NCBI RefSeq assembly: GCF_964340395.1
Contig: NC_135564.1
Location: forward strand, 21,907,442 to 21,971,441
Reading direction: 5' to 3'
From: Glandiceps talaboti
Lineage: Eukaryota; Hemichordata; Enteropneusta; Spengelidae
DNA: 64,000 nucleotides
Position 1 is the first letter of the stretch; the number at the start of each line of letters is the position of its first letter. Made by a program: the position numbers and the translations under genes. Below, piece after piece: positions 1 through 10,904 of the stretch. Under the pieces are notes generated by a model. It was not told where the DNA came from. It worked only from the letters and a program-made list of their open reading frames with translations, and searched no databases.

Positions 1-2613
1 CAGCCTTCTGTCTATTTCCTAGTAACTATGTAGTAGTGTTCTAATAACAGCCTTCTGTCTATTTCCTAGTAACTATGTAGTAGTATTCTTATAACAGCCT
101 TCTGTCTATTTCCTAGTAACTATGTAGTAGTGTTCTTATACCAGCCTTCTGTCTATTTCCTAGTAACTATGTAGTAGTATTCTTATAACAGCCTTCTGTC
201 TATTTCCTAGTAACTATGTAGTAGTGTTCTAATAGCAGCCTTCTGTCTATTTCCTAGTAACTATGTAGTAGTGTTCTTATAACAGCCTTCTGTCTATTTC
301 CTAGTAACTATGTAGTAGTGTTCTAATAACAGCCTTCTGTCTATTTCCTAGTAACTATGTAGTAGTGTTCTAATAACAGCCTTCTGTCTATTTCCTAGTA
401 ACTATGTAGTAGTATTCTTATAACAGCCTTCTGTCTATTTCCTAGTAACTATGTAGTAGTGTTCTAATAACAGCCTTCTGTCTATTTCCTAGTAACTATG
501 TAGTAGTGTTCTTATAACAGCCTTCTGTCTATTTCCTAGTAACTATGTAGTAGTGTTCTTATAACTGCCTTCTGTCTATTTCCTAGTAACTATGTAGTAG
601 TGTTCTTATAACAGCCTTCTGTCTATTTCCTAGTAACTATGTAGTAGTGTTCTTATAACAGCCTTCTGTCTATTTCCTAGTAACTATGTAGTAGTGTTCT
701 TATAACTGCCTTCTGTCTATTTCCTAGTAACTATGTAGTAGTGTTCTTATAACAGCCTTCTGTCTATTTCCTAGTAACTATGTAGTAGTGTTCTTATAAC
801 AGCCTTCTGTCTATTTCCTAGTAACTATGTAGTAGTGTTCTTATAACAGCCTTCTGTCTATTTCCTAGTAACTATGTAGTAGTGTTCTTATAACAGCCTT
901 CTGTCTATTTCCTAGTAACTATGTAGTAGTGTTCTTATAACAGCCTTCTGTCTATTTCCTAGTAACTATGTAGTAGTGTTCTAATAACAGCCTTCTGTCT
1001 ATTTCCTAGTAACTATGTAGTAGTGTTCTTATAACAGCCTTCTGTCTATTTCCTAGTAACTATGTAGTAGTGTTCTTATAACAGCCTTCTGTCTATTTCC
1101 TAGTAACTATGTAGTAGTATTCTTATAACAGCCTTCTGTCTATTTCCTAGTAACTATGTAGTAGTGTTCTTATACCAGCCTTCTGTCTATTTCCTAGTAA
1201 CTATGTAGTAGTATTCTTATACCAGCCTTCTGTCTATTTCCTAGTAACTATGTAGTAGTGTTCTTATAACAGCCTTCTGTCTATTTCCTAGTAACTATGT
1301 AGTAGTGTTCTTATAACAGCCTTCTGTCTATTTCCTAGTAACTATGTAGTAGTATTCTTATAACAGCCTTCTGTCTATTTCCTAGTAACTATGTAGTAGT
1401 GTTCTTATACCAGCCTTCTGTCTATTTCCTAGTAACTATGTAGTAGTATTCTTATAACAGCCTTCTGTCTATTTCCTAGTAACTATGTAGTAGTATTCTT
1501 ATAACAGCCTTCTGTCTATTTCCTAGTAACTATGTAGTAGTGTTCTAATAGCAGCCTTCTGTCTATTTCCTAGTAACTATGTAGTAGTGTTCTTATAACA
1601 GCCTTCTGTCTATTTCCTAGTAACTATGTAGTAGTGTTCTAATAACAGCCTTCTGTCTATTTCCTAGTAACTATGTAGTAGTGTTCTAATAACAGCCTTC
1701 TGTCTATTTCCTAGTAACTATGTAGTAGTATTCTTATAACAGCCTTCTGTCTATTTCCTAGTAACTATGTAGTAGTGTTCTTATAACAGCCTTCTGTCTA
1801 TTTCCTAGTAACTATGTAGTAGTATTCTTATAACAGCCTTCTGTCTATTTCCTAGTAACTATGTAGTAGTGTTCTTATAACAGCCTTCTGTCTATTACCT
1901 AGTAACTATGTAGTAGTGTTCTTATAACAGCCTTCTGTCTATTTCCTAGTAACTATGTAGTAGTGTTCTTATAACAGCCTTCTGTCTATTACCTAGTAAC
2001 TATGTAGTAGTGTTCTTATAACAGCCTTCTGTCTATTTCCTAGTAACTATGTAGTAGTATTCTTATAACAGCCTTCTGTCTATTTCCTAGTAACTATGTA
2101 GTAGTGTTCTTATAACAGCCTTCTGTCTATTTCCTAGTAACTATGTAGTAGTGTTCTAATAGCAGCCTTCTGTCTATTTCCTAGTAACTATGTAGTAGTG
2201 TTCTAATAACAGCCTTCTGTCTATTTCCTAGTAACTATGTAGTAGTATTCTTATAACAGCCTTCTGTCTATTTCCTAGTAACTATGTAGTAGTGTTCTTA
2301 TACCAGCCTTCTGTCTATTTCCTAGTAACTATGTAGTAGTGTTCTTATAACAGCCTTCTGTCTATTTCCTAGTAACTATGTAGTAGTGTTCTTATAACAG
2401 CCTTCTGTCTATTTCCTAGTAACTATGTAGTAGTGTTCTAATAACAGCCTTCTGTCTATTTCCTAGTAACTATGTAGTAGTATTCTTATAACAGCCTTCT
2501 GTCTATTTCCTAGTAACTATGTAGTAGTATTCTTATAACTGCCTTCTGTCTATTTCCTAGTAACTATGTAGTAGTGTTCTTATAACAGCCTTCTGATTCT
2601 GTCTATTTCCTAG
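1..2613 (+). repeat. 47-bp minisatellite array running into a splice acceptor
   Basis: About 55 head-to-tail copies of a 47-bp unit that begins cagccttctgtctatttcc. The array is already running at the left edge. Units differ mainly at two places: gtagtagtgttc versus gtagtagtattc, and ctaataa versus cttataa. Each unit holds a pyrimidine-rich stretch followed by TAG, which resembles a 3' splice site. The last unit has a small insertion (ttctgattctg) and its TAG is the inferred acceptor of the exon at 2614. Confidence 0.97.
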
Positions 2614-2872
2614 CAACATCAAAAACAGTCACAACCTGTGTTTAACTATACCTACCCTCCAGTGGAGCATATCAAAGTTGTAAACAAACCCAAAGATACA
2701 GGTCAGCAAATATCTAAATTCCAGTCTCCAGTACAGAAACTGAAATCCAATAAAGTCACAGCAGGCATTGCTAATATTACTAAAAAGATCACACATGCTG
2801 GCAAGCAGAAGACAGAAGTCAAAACCAGTAAAGTTCCTAAGTCGACTAGTACGCCCTCTATCAAAGATGAAG
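2614..2872 (+). CDS. TBC1D5: TBC1D5-like gene, internal coding exon (first in window)
   Basis: Internal exon of 259 nt in a gene whose later exons match the C-terminal part of TBC1D5, a TBC-domain GAP for Rab7 that works with retromer and LC3-family proteins. It starts after a pyrimidine-rich acceptor (tctgtctatttcctag) and is open in one frame (QHQKQSQPVFNYTYPP...). It ends in phase 1 at gatgaag|gtaatt. The encoded segment is basic, rich in Lys, Ser, Thr and Gln, has no recognisable domain and looks like a disordered linker. The catalytic TBC domain must lie left of the window. The phase-1 end joins in frame to the exon at 4574, which is the main reason for calling it coding. Assignment to TBC1D5 rests on the downstream exons, not on this one. 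Confidence 0.7.
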
Positions 2873-3024
2873 GTAATTATAAAAGACCTTTGTTTTTTGT
2901 GTATGTTAATCCATTCCCAGACTTCATACATTTGTCTTGTTATTCTCATTACTTTTCTGTGAATCTTTGACACACTGAAAACATTATGAATACTGAGTCA
3001 TCAAATACATAGACAAAGTTTGTC

Positions 3025-3110
3025 TTAATTACGAAGTGAGGGGCACAAAAATTTGAATGTTGTCTTTAATTACGAAGTGAGGGGCACAGAAATATGAATG
3101 TTGTCTTAAG
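3025..3110 (+). repeat. Two-copy direct duplication
   Basis: Two adjacent copies of a block of about 42 bp, with cores aattacgaagtgaggggcac and gaatgttgtctt. They differ by a few substitutions. Confidence 0.85.
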
Positions 3111-3185
3111 GGGTAGACACACAAAAGTAAGAATTCAGGATGACACAATTTCAAATTTACAAAGATTGCCTGTCACCAACTTTCC

Positions 3186-3346
3186 ATTTCTTTAGTGTTT
3201 TAGAATGTTCACTTCACACATAATTAAACTGTGTCCAGCTTTTTTTCTGTAATCTGTCGTTCTTTTACAGCACACCTTGAAAGTTAACACATTGTACTTT
3301 GAAGTTCCCATTATAATGTGCCTGTGTTCTAAAACACTAAAGAAAT
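3186..3346. mobile_element. Small fold-back (MITE-like) element
   Basis: A perfect 20-bp inverted repeat (atttctttagtgttttagaa at 3186-3205, its reverse complement at 3327-3346) encloses about 120 bp of AT-rich DNA. The structure is that of a small non-autonomous TIR element. No clear target duplication was identified. Confidence 0.5.
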
Positions 3347-4115
3347 AGAAAATAGACAAGCAATCTTGGCTGAGGTGGTTATATTGAAGCCTTGAAATAA
3401 TCAAGACACTTCTATTCTTACCGTAAACAAACTCTCACTTTCAGCCACTGACAATAGAAAACACAATAGCATTAAAGAAGAAAGAAAACCCTTTCAGAAA
3501 ATATATGGGTTGATGGTGTAAACTTTATTTATTGTTGGGAAACAATAATTTGAAAATATGTCATCCTTCAACTATAATATTTTGTACATACTAGTCTGTT
3601 AAATCTAAACCAGTTCAGGATGATGACATAAGGCCAAGTCTGTTTTAGAAACTAATTGGGCAAACAAATGGAAAATCCGGTCAAATTTAAAGTTTAACAA
3701 GTTTGACTAGATAAACTACTGGTGTGATTTGTGGAATGGAAGCTAGAAAATAGTCTGATGATCATAAGTAGATTTTTAGACAAGGTAACTTAACAATATG
3801 ATTGAAATACTAGCATCTCTGTTTGATGGCCAAAATTAAAACTTGAGAAAAAAAATGGGAACACTCTTAATAGACTAAACTGTGACTAATGAAGGCCCCA
3901 ACAGCTGGTCTGAAACACCTTACAAGAAGGGTCAATGAAGTATCAACCTGGGGGCATATCACCAATGACTTCCCTACACAATCTAATCCTAATATCAGGG
4001 TCAATAACCTTGACAAAACAGACATGTGGCTAACTGGCTATAACACTATTAAATAATACCACACAAAATAATCAAGTTTGAACCAGTCTTGGGAGATACT
4101 TCCGCTAACTAAAAA

Positions 4116-4420
4116 CTTGATCTAACAACCCATAGTTGGTTATCTGGTAATGAAATACCATTCACTTGATATAACAACCCATAGTTGGTTATCTGGTAAG
4201 GAAATACCATACACTTGATATAACAACCCATGGTTGGTTATCTGGTAAATGTAATACCATTCACTTGATATGACAACCCATAGTTGGTTATCTGGTAAGG
4301 AAATACCATACACTTGATATAACAACCCATAGTTGGTTATCTGGTAAGGAAATACCATACACTTGATATAACAACCCATAGTTGGTTATCTGGTAATGAA
4401 ATACCATACACTTGATATAT
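4116..4420 (+). repeat. 49-bp tandem array, six copies
   Basis: Six copies of a 49-bp unit with cores acaacccatagttggttatc and aaataccatacacttgat, inside the intron and ending about 150 bp before the next exon. The open frame on the minus strand here is a product of the repeat. Confidence 0.95.
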
Positions 4421-4573
4421 TATTGACGGTGTTATTCAAAACCAGCAATGAAAAAAACAGAAATGTTATGCTAAGGCTATACCTTTCTGAGTGAAATATA
4501 CAGTAAGAAAGTTGGCAGAGTGAATAAATATGTGGTAGCAATTTATGACATAGATTGTAATTGTATATTACAG

Positions 4574-4761
4574 ATGAAACAGCCATGGCTGATAAGATTG
4601 TCAAGTCTAAAACATTACCAGGTAGAACTACAATGACACCAATGGATGATATGTCACCTTCTGCCTCTAGTGGTAAGATTACCAATCAACCAACTCAATC
4701 TGAAACACAGAAAAAGAGTATATTTGGCAGACCGAGAAGTTCAAGCAAGAAAAATAAAGAG
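4574..4761 (+). CDS. TBC1D5: TBC1D5-like gene, internal coding exon
   Basis: 188-nt exon, phase 1 in and phase 0 out, bounded by ttgtatattacag| and aaagag|gtaagag, a strong donor. It completes an Asp codon from the previous exon and reads DETAMADKIVKSKTLPG... to ...RPRSSSKKNKE. The product is basic and Ser/Thr/Pro-rich with several possible phosphorylation sites, and looks like more of the unstructured region between the TBC domain and the coiled-coil C-terminal part. No catalytic residues are expected. The frame is consistent with both neighbouring exons, so this is very likely a genuine coding exon. Which family it belongs to is inferred from the exons at 6413, 9579 and 10905. Confidence 0.75.
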
Positions 4762-4880
4762 GTAAGAGTTATAAACAAATACATTATTCAAATACAAGTA
4801 AGGGTTTTGTGTTCTGTATTTTAAAGAAAAGACTTAGTAAATAAATACATTTATTATCAGAAAAAGACTACTTCTTGATT

Positions 4881-5766
4881 ATTATGGAAGTAAGCAGGAC
4901 TATTGGTAATAGTAGCCCATATTATGGAAGTAAGCAGGACTATTGGTAGTAGTAGCCCATATTATGGAAGTAACCAGGACTATTGGTAGTAGTAGCCCAT
5001 ATTATGGAAGTAAGCAGGACTATTGGTAGTAGTAGCCCATATTATGGAAGTAAGCAGGACTATTGGTAATAGTAGCCCATATTATGGAAGTAAGCAGGAC
5101 TATTGGTAATAGTAGCCCATATTATGGAAGTAAGCAGGACTATTGGTAATAGTAGCCCATATTATGGAAGTAAGCAGGACTATTGGTAGTAGTAGCCCAT
5201 ATTATGGAAGTAAGCAGGACTATTGGTAGTAGTAGCCCATATTATGGAAGTAAGCAGGACTATTGGTAATAGTAGCCCATATTATGGAAGTAAGCAGGAC
5301 TATTGGTAGTAGTAGCCCATATTATGGAAGTAACCAGGACTATTGGTAGTAGTAGCCCATATTATGGAAGTAAGCAGGACTATTGGTAGTAGTAGCCCAT
5401 ATTATGGAAGTAAGCAGGACTATTGGTAATAGTAGCCCATACTATGGAAGTAACCAGGACTATTGGTAGTAGTAGCCCATATTATGGAAGTAACCAGGAC
5501 TATTGGTAGTAGTAGCCCATATTATGGAAGTAAGCAGGACTATTGGTAATAGTAGCCCATACTATGGAAGTAAGCAGGACTATTGGTAGTAGTAGCCCAT
5601 ATTATGGAAGTAAGCAGGACTATTGGTAATAGTAGCCCATATTATGGAAGTAAGCAGGACTATTGGTAGTAGTAGCCCATATTATGGAAGTAAGCAGGAC
5701 TATTGGTAGTAGTAGCCCATATTATGGAAGTAAGCAGGACTATTGGTAGTAGTAGCCCATATTATG
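4881..5766 (+). repeat. 40-bp minisatellite
   Basis: About 22 copies of a 40-bp unit containing attatggaagtaagcaggac and tattggtagtagtagcccat, in the intron after the exon ending at 4761. Units vary at gtaagc/gtaacc and ggtagt/ggtaat. Confidence 0.97.
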
Positions 5767-6412
5767 TAAATGAACTTCATTTGTACCTAAATTGAAGCTG
5801 AAGAAGCTGAACTGCCTGAAATAACCAAAACTATATCATTGAAATTTACCATGAAATGTTTGAAAAGGATAATTTCAAAGTATGCCATAGTACAGACTCA
5901 AAAGGTATTCTGTCTTACACTTCCTGTCAAAGTCTGCGATGAAATAACACCCTCCAGTTGCGAAACTGTACAATCTCTCATAACATTTTAGGCACTGATT
6001 TTGTTGTAAACAAACTTCATCTGCTCATAAACTTATTATAAACAAACTATCAAAAGTGAAAAAGCAGAAGTATTTGAAATGACCAGCCATACTATTGATA
6101 TTTGCCATAAAATGTAGGGAAAGTATTATTTTCAGTGAATCATAACATGGAACAATTCGTACCCACATCTCAAATCAAAACCTGATGTTGACTAGCGCCA
6201 TCTAGTGGCCAAACTATACACACATCTTTTATCTATCCACTAATTTGAATATGATATATAGATAGCCTATGTATAATTCCCTTTGAAATATATAAAATTT
6301 CTCTCCTGTTTCACTATGTTATAACACAGTGGTTAATTCTGTATACAGCCTATACATCACCATACACATGTACATTGTATTGACTAATAAGGAATGTCCT
6401 ATAATTATACAG
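5767..6412 (+). other. Intron remainder before the coiled-coil exon
   Basis: Mostly AT-rich unique DNA with two diverged copies of a block of about 200 bp (compare 5772-5880 with 6010-6130). Apart from the CTCF-like motif I see nothing functional. The acceptor at its end is tataattatacag. Confidence 0.5.
6193..6211 (+). promoter_or_regulatory. CTCF-like motif
   Basis: The sequence tagcgccatctagtggcca closely matches the CTCF core consensus as commonly written in bilaterian animals (a GCGCC block, then CTAGTGG or CTGGTGG). It lies alone in intronic DNA about 200 bp before an exon. This is a motif match only. Confidence 0.4.
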
Positions 6413-6515
6413 CAGGAAGCAGAGCTACAACAACAGATTTCATTACTACAAGGTCAACTCAATGACCTACAGAGTATGTGTAAATATTGTGCATCTAAAA
6501 TGGATATTCATATAA
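6413..6515 (+). CDS. TBC1D5: TBC1D5-like gene, coiled-coil exon
   Basis: 103-nt exon, phase 0 in and phase 1 out, between tataattatacag| and catataa|gtaag. It reads QEAELQQQISLLQGQLND then LQSMCKYCASKMDIHI. The spacing of Leu and Ile (heptad-like, Gln-rich) predicts a short coiled coil, followed by a Cys-x-x-Cys segment. In TBC1D5 the region after the TBC domain contains a predicted helical segment before the conserved C-terminal block, and this exon occupies that place. The phase-1 end joins the next exon to make Asn, giving ...MDIHI-N-HVQEKLMRQ. I see no frameshift or stop. Confidence 0.78.
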
Positions 6516-6721
6516 GTAAGTTCATTATTTTGAATATTTAGGGCAAATGGGAGTGTATGTTGTATTTTCTGAGAGGATTGTGGCACAGTGTTATTTGTCA
6601 CCATTTTACAATGATTCTATCATATTTACAACATGTACATACAGATTACTAGCTATGTATTTCTGGGTTTTATTCCATACAAAATAAGTTTACAAAATAT
6701 GCAATATTTAAAATATTTTTA

Positions 6722-9363
6722 CCTCCCGTAAGGATACGGGAGGTATTAAAATACAAATGTCTGTCTGTCTGTTTGTTTGTCTGTCTGTCTGTCTGTGTGT
6801 CTGTGTCATCATTTTCTAAAACTTGGCTGTCTCAATTGTAATGAAATTTGGAATATATAATCTTAAGGGTAATAGCTAGACCTGATTAGGTTTTCAGCCA
6901 GATCGGTTAATTTTTAATTAGAGAAATTTGCATATTAATGAAATCAAATAAGTAAGCAATATCTTAAGACTACATACTTCAATTTCAATATAATTTAGTA
7001 TATTCGTTATAACAACATACATTTGTCGTATAAAATTTGATGATGTACCTTACAGCCTTAACAAATAATTTGCATAATTAATCATTTTTGGTAATTAGGC
7101 TATATCTTAAGAATGCATACTTCATATTCAACATAATTTAGTACATACATTAACCATAAGAAAACACATATGTCCTATAAAGTTAGTTGATGTACCTTAC
7201 AGTGTTAATGAATAATTTGCATGATTAATGATTTTCAGTAATTAGGCTATATCCTAAGAATACATACTTCAATTTCAATATAATTCAGTACACATGTTAA
7301 CAATAACAATCACACATGTCCTGTAAAGCTTGTTGATGTACCTTTCAGTGTTAATGAATAATTTGAATAATTAATTATTCTTGGTAATTAGGCTATATCT
7401 TACGACTGCATACTTCAAATTCAATACAATTCAGTACATACATTAACCATAACAAATTGTGCATTTCCTATAAAGTTAGTTGATATACCTTACAGTGTTA
7501 ATGAATAATTTGCATAATTAATGATTTTCAGTAATTAGGTTATATCTTAAGACTGCATACTTCAATTTCAATACAAATTAGTACATAATGTTAACCACAA
7601 CAAAGCAGGTACGTCCTATAAAATTTGGTGCTATAGCAGTTTTAATGAAAAATTTGCATAATTAATGATTTTAGGTAACTACGTTGTATCTTAAAAATGC
7701 AAGCTTCAAATTTCGTATACTATGATACATATCAACCATAATAATACTCACCTGTCCTATGAAGTTTGTTGCTACAACTTTTACCTTTTAATGAGTATTT
7801 TGAATAATGAACGATATACAGTAATTAAGCAGTATCATGTACTCCTCAAATTCCGTATAATTTGGCACATACATTAACTTAAGAAAGCACACTTGTCCAA
7901 AAACAAAGCCTGTTACCATAGTTTTTTAGCACAACTGAACTTGTTCAGTAGTGCTATAGGGATCACCCGGCGTCTGTCTGTCTGTGTGTGTGTGTGTGTG
8001 TAAACAACTTAAAGTCAAAAACTGCTGAACCGATTGCCATGATATTTGGTGGGTCCATTACCTTGGGTGTCTAGTTGGGAAATTGTTCAAATCAAAATGA
8101 TCGCATCACAGGTGTGTGATTTGGGTCAAAAAATGTGATTTTTGGTCAAAAAACTTAAACTCAGAAACTACTGGGCAGATTGGTGCGAAATTTGGTGGGA
8201 ACATTCTTAAGGGGGTGTAAAGTAAGATTTGTTCATGACACGATGATTCCATCAGTGATATGCAAATTAGGGCTAATAATGTGTCTTTTTTGTTAAAAAT
8301 CTCTAATTCCAAAAGTACCGAGCAGATGGGGCTGAAATTTAATGAGAATGTATCTAGGGATGTATGGATGAAGAAATATTAAGCATACAATGAGTCCATG
8401 AGTGATATGCAAATTAGGTGTAAAAATGTTCATTTTTGGTCAAAAACTTATATCTCAAAGTGTATTTGGTCACTGAGTCTGAAACTTGGTGAGATGTTTC
8501 TGAAAGTGTTATTCTGCAGATTTTCTTCAAAACATTTTGACAAAATTGGCCCTAGCGACCATGACCACGCCCTTAGCAACGACCAAATGGCAGTATTTTT
8601 TGGTCAAATGACAACATCATCTGGTAGGCAAATGAGTAAACATTCAAAAAATGTATGTAAATACCCTAGCAACCATGACCACGCCCATAGCAACAGCCAA
8701 ATGGTCGTGTATTTCACAAAGATAACAACAGGGATTAATAGACAATTGAATAAATATTCAAAAAATGTATGTAAATTTGCCTAGCAACAAGACCACGCCC
8801 ATATCAACAGCCAAAGAATCACGTATATTGCAAAGATAACAACAGGAATAGAAAGACAAATGAATAAACATTTCAAAAACTGTATGCAAATGCACCTAGC
8901 AACAAGACCACGCCCATAGCAACAGCCAAATGATCACATATATTGCATAGATAACAACGGGGATTAATAGACAATTGAATAAACATTCAAATGATATATG
9001 TAAATATGCCTAGCAACAAGACCACGCCCATAGCAACAGCCAAATAATCACATATATTGAAAAGATAATATCAGGAATTCATACACAAGTGAACAAAAAC
9101 ATACAAAAATGTATGCAAATATATCTAACAACATGACCACGCCCATAGCAACAGCCAAATGATAGCATATATCATAAAGATAGCAACATGGTTGGATAGG
9201 CAACTGGGTAGCCATTCAACATTCAACAAACTAACTTATTGTTAGCATGGACTACCATATAGATAAACATTTTTAGAAACTGTACAGTTGTGCTACAACG
9301 CCATTGGCGGTATTTTTTATTTTAAGGAGTTATTTGCATAATTAGTGATTCCCTTACGGGAGG
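6722..9363. mobile_element. TIR element (cctcccgtaagg ends), with a second element nested inside
   Basis: A perfect 12-bp terminal inverted repeat, cctcccgtaagg at 6722-6733 and ccttacgggagg at 9352-9363, bounds 2.6 kb without coding capacity. The left end also forms a short hairpin (ctcccgta / tacgggag). Inside are a (TGTC)n tract near 6760-6805 and about seven diverged copies of a block of roughly 155 bp with cores such as gcatacttcaatttcaata and aataatttgcataattaat. A different element (7928-9294) interrupts the last copy; the outer pattern resumes at about 9325 (ttatttgcataattagtgat). The superfamily is not recognisable from the ends alone. Confidence 0.6.
7928..9294 (+). mobile_element. 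Dispersed TIR element (agcacaactg family), copy 1, nested
   Basis: The fullest of five copies in the window. It begins agcacaactgaacttgttc, a small hairpin, and ends cagttgtgct, giving 10-bp terminal inverted repeats. A conserved tail reaching ggcggtat follows. It contains a (TGTC)n tract, then three to four diverged subrepeats of about 125 bp (core gatatgcaaattaggtgtaa), then about six subrepeats of about 120 bp (core gaccacgcccatagcaacag). No open frame encodes a transposase, so it is non-autonomous. A T6 run flanks both ends and may be target duplication or part of the element. Confidence 0.7.
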
Positions 9364-9578
9364 CATTCAGTTTAAATCTGGTAGTTTTTTCCCCTTAAAG
9401 TACATAATAATTAAAACATGTTGCCACTGTTGACAACCACAAATTTGCCTAATATATATGACGGGCAGGAATTTTTTTTTTAAATTGTCAATTTCCTTAA
9501 ATATTATTCAATGCCCTAAACAACATGATAAATATTTCTAGATTTGGTACGTTATTGTGTTGACTTTGTATCCTGTAG
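9364..9578 (+). other. Intron end between the TIR element and the next exon
   Basis: AT-rich intronic DNA ending in the acceptor ttgactttgtatcctgtag. Nothing else is seen. Confidence 0.5.
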
Positions 9579-9658
9579 ATCATGTCCAAGAGAAATTAAT
9601 GAGACAAAGACTAGATAATGAAGATGAAATATTACTGGCTATTGCAGGACTAAAACAG
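9579..9658 (+). CDS. TBC1D5: TBC1D5-like gene, short conserved exon
   Basis: 80-nt exon, phase 1 in and phase 0 out, bounded by tatcctgtag| and aaacag|gtaatg. It encodes HVQEKLMRQRLDNEDEILLA then IAGLKQ. With the next exon it forms ...LLAIAGLKQIKDVLKGELRF, which resembles the conserved helical block near the C-terminus of TBC1D5 that precedes the LRF segment. It is too short to identify alone, but the join in both directions keeps the frame. It sits between the large transposon-filled intron and the AT-rich minisatellite intron. Confidence 0.78.
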
Positions 9659-9948
9659 GTAATGAATGAATTGATTGTCTTCTTGTGTGTAATATGTTTA
9701 TAAGTAATTTGACATTTCATATTTTAGGTTGGATATTAGACTTGTACATCTTTGTTATGAGCAGCAAATGTTTAGTATAACTTATATACATGTTATTTTT
9801 TATTGCCTTCTAGTATTTGCTTGCCTGAACGTTATAGATTAGAAGTAACTTTGATCCAACAATATAGTTGTCATTATCATACAGTGAAATGAGAGTTTGT
9901 ACTATTTGTGACATGTAGTATTATGGATTGATGTATTAACATATTTCA

Positions 9949-10890
9949 TATCATTTACTTATAAATATTATATCATTTACTTATTTTGATATTATATCAT
10001 TAACTTATTTTAATATTATATTAATACTTATTAATATTATATCATTTACTTATTTTAATAGTATATCATTACTTATTTTAATATTATATCATTTACTTAT
10101 TTTAATATTATATCATTACTTATTTTAATATTATATCATTTACTTATTTTAATATTATATCATTACTTATTTTAATATTATATCATTACTTATTTTAATA
10201 TTATATCATTTACTTATTTTAATATTATATCTAACTTATTTTAATATTATATCATTACTTATTTTAATATTATATCATTTACTTATTTTAATATTATATC
10301 ATTTACTTATTTTAATATTATATCATTTACTTATTTTAATATTATATCATTTACTTATTTTAGTATTATATCATTCACTTATTTTAATATTATATCATTT
10401 ACTTATTTTAATATTATATCATTTACTTATTTTGATATTATATCTAACTTATTTTAATATTATATCATTTACTTATTTTAATATTATATCTAACTTATTT
10501 TAATATTATATCATTTACTTATTTTAATATTATATCATTACTTATTTTAATATTATATCATTACTTATTTTAATATTATATCATTTACTTATTTTAATAT
10601 TATATCATTACTTATTTTAATATTATATCATTTACTTATTTTAATATTATATCTAACTTATTTTAATATTATATCATTTACTTATTTTAATATTATATCA
10701 TTACTTATTTTAATATTATATCATTTACTTATTTTAATATTATATCATTACTTATTTTAATATTATATCATAACTTATTTTAATATTATATCATTTACTT
10801 ATTTTAATATTATATCATTTACTTATTTTAATATTATATCATTACTTATTTTAATATTATATCATTTACTTATTTTAATATTATGTCATT
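9949..10890 (+). repeat. AT-rich minisatellite of 22-24 bp, abutting an acceptor
   Basis: About 40 copies of a unit of 22-24 bp (ttacttattttaatattata plus tcat). Length variants are tatcatttac, tatcattac and tatctaac. It fills nearly all of the last intron and stops about 15 bp before the acceptor acttatttgtatag of the final exon. The tatctaac variants contain CTAAC, a good branch-point match. Confidence 0.95.
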
Positions 10891-10904
10891 ACTTATTTGT
10901 ATAG

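Larger units (their letters stand above)
2873..4573 (+). other. Intron of the TBC1D5-like gene
   Basis: AT-rich intron between two in-phase exons (donor gtaatt, acceptor ttgtatattacag). It contains a short two-copy direct duplication near 3025-3110, a fold-back element at 3186-3346 and the 49-bp array at 4116-4420. I see no other gene in it. Confidence 0.65.

Noticed and set aside
1-2613. CRISPR array
   Set aside because: The units are directly contiguous without unique spacers, and the context is an intron-bearing animal genome. The same applies to all other arrays here.
6722-6750. Rho-independent terminator-like hairpin ctcccgta/tacgggag
   Set aside because: Bacterial terminators are not expected here; the hairpin is the end of a TIR element.
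8398-8784. 128-codon frame inside the dispersed element
   Set aside because: It spans the element's internal subrepeats, is not matched by intact frames in the other copies, and has no transposase motifs.
7928-9294. Helitron interpretation of the agcacaactg family
   Set aside because: It has terminal inverted repeats and lacks the TC start and the CTRR end after a 3' hairpin.
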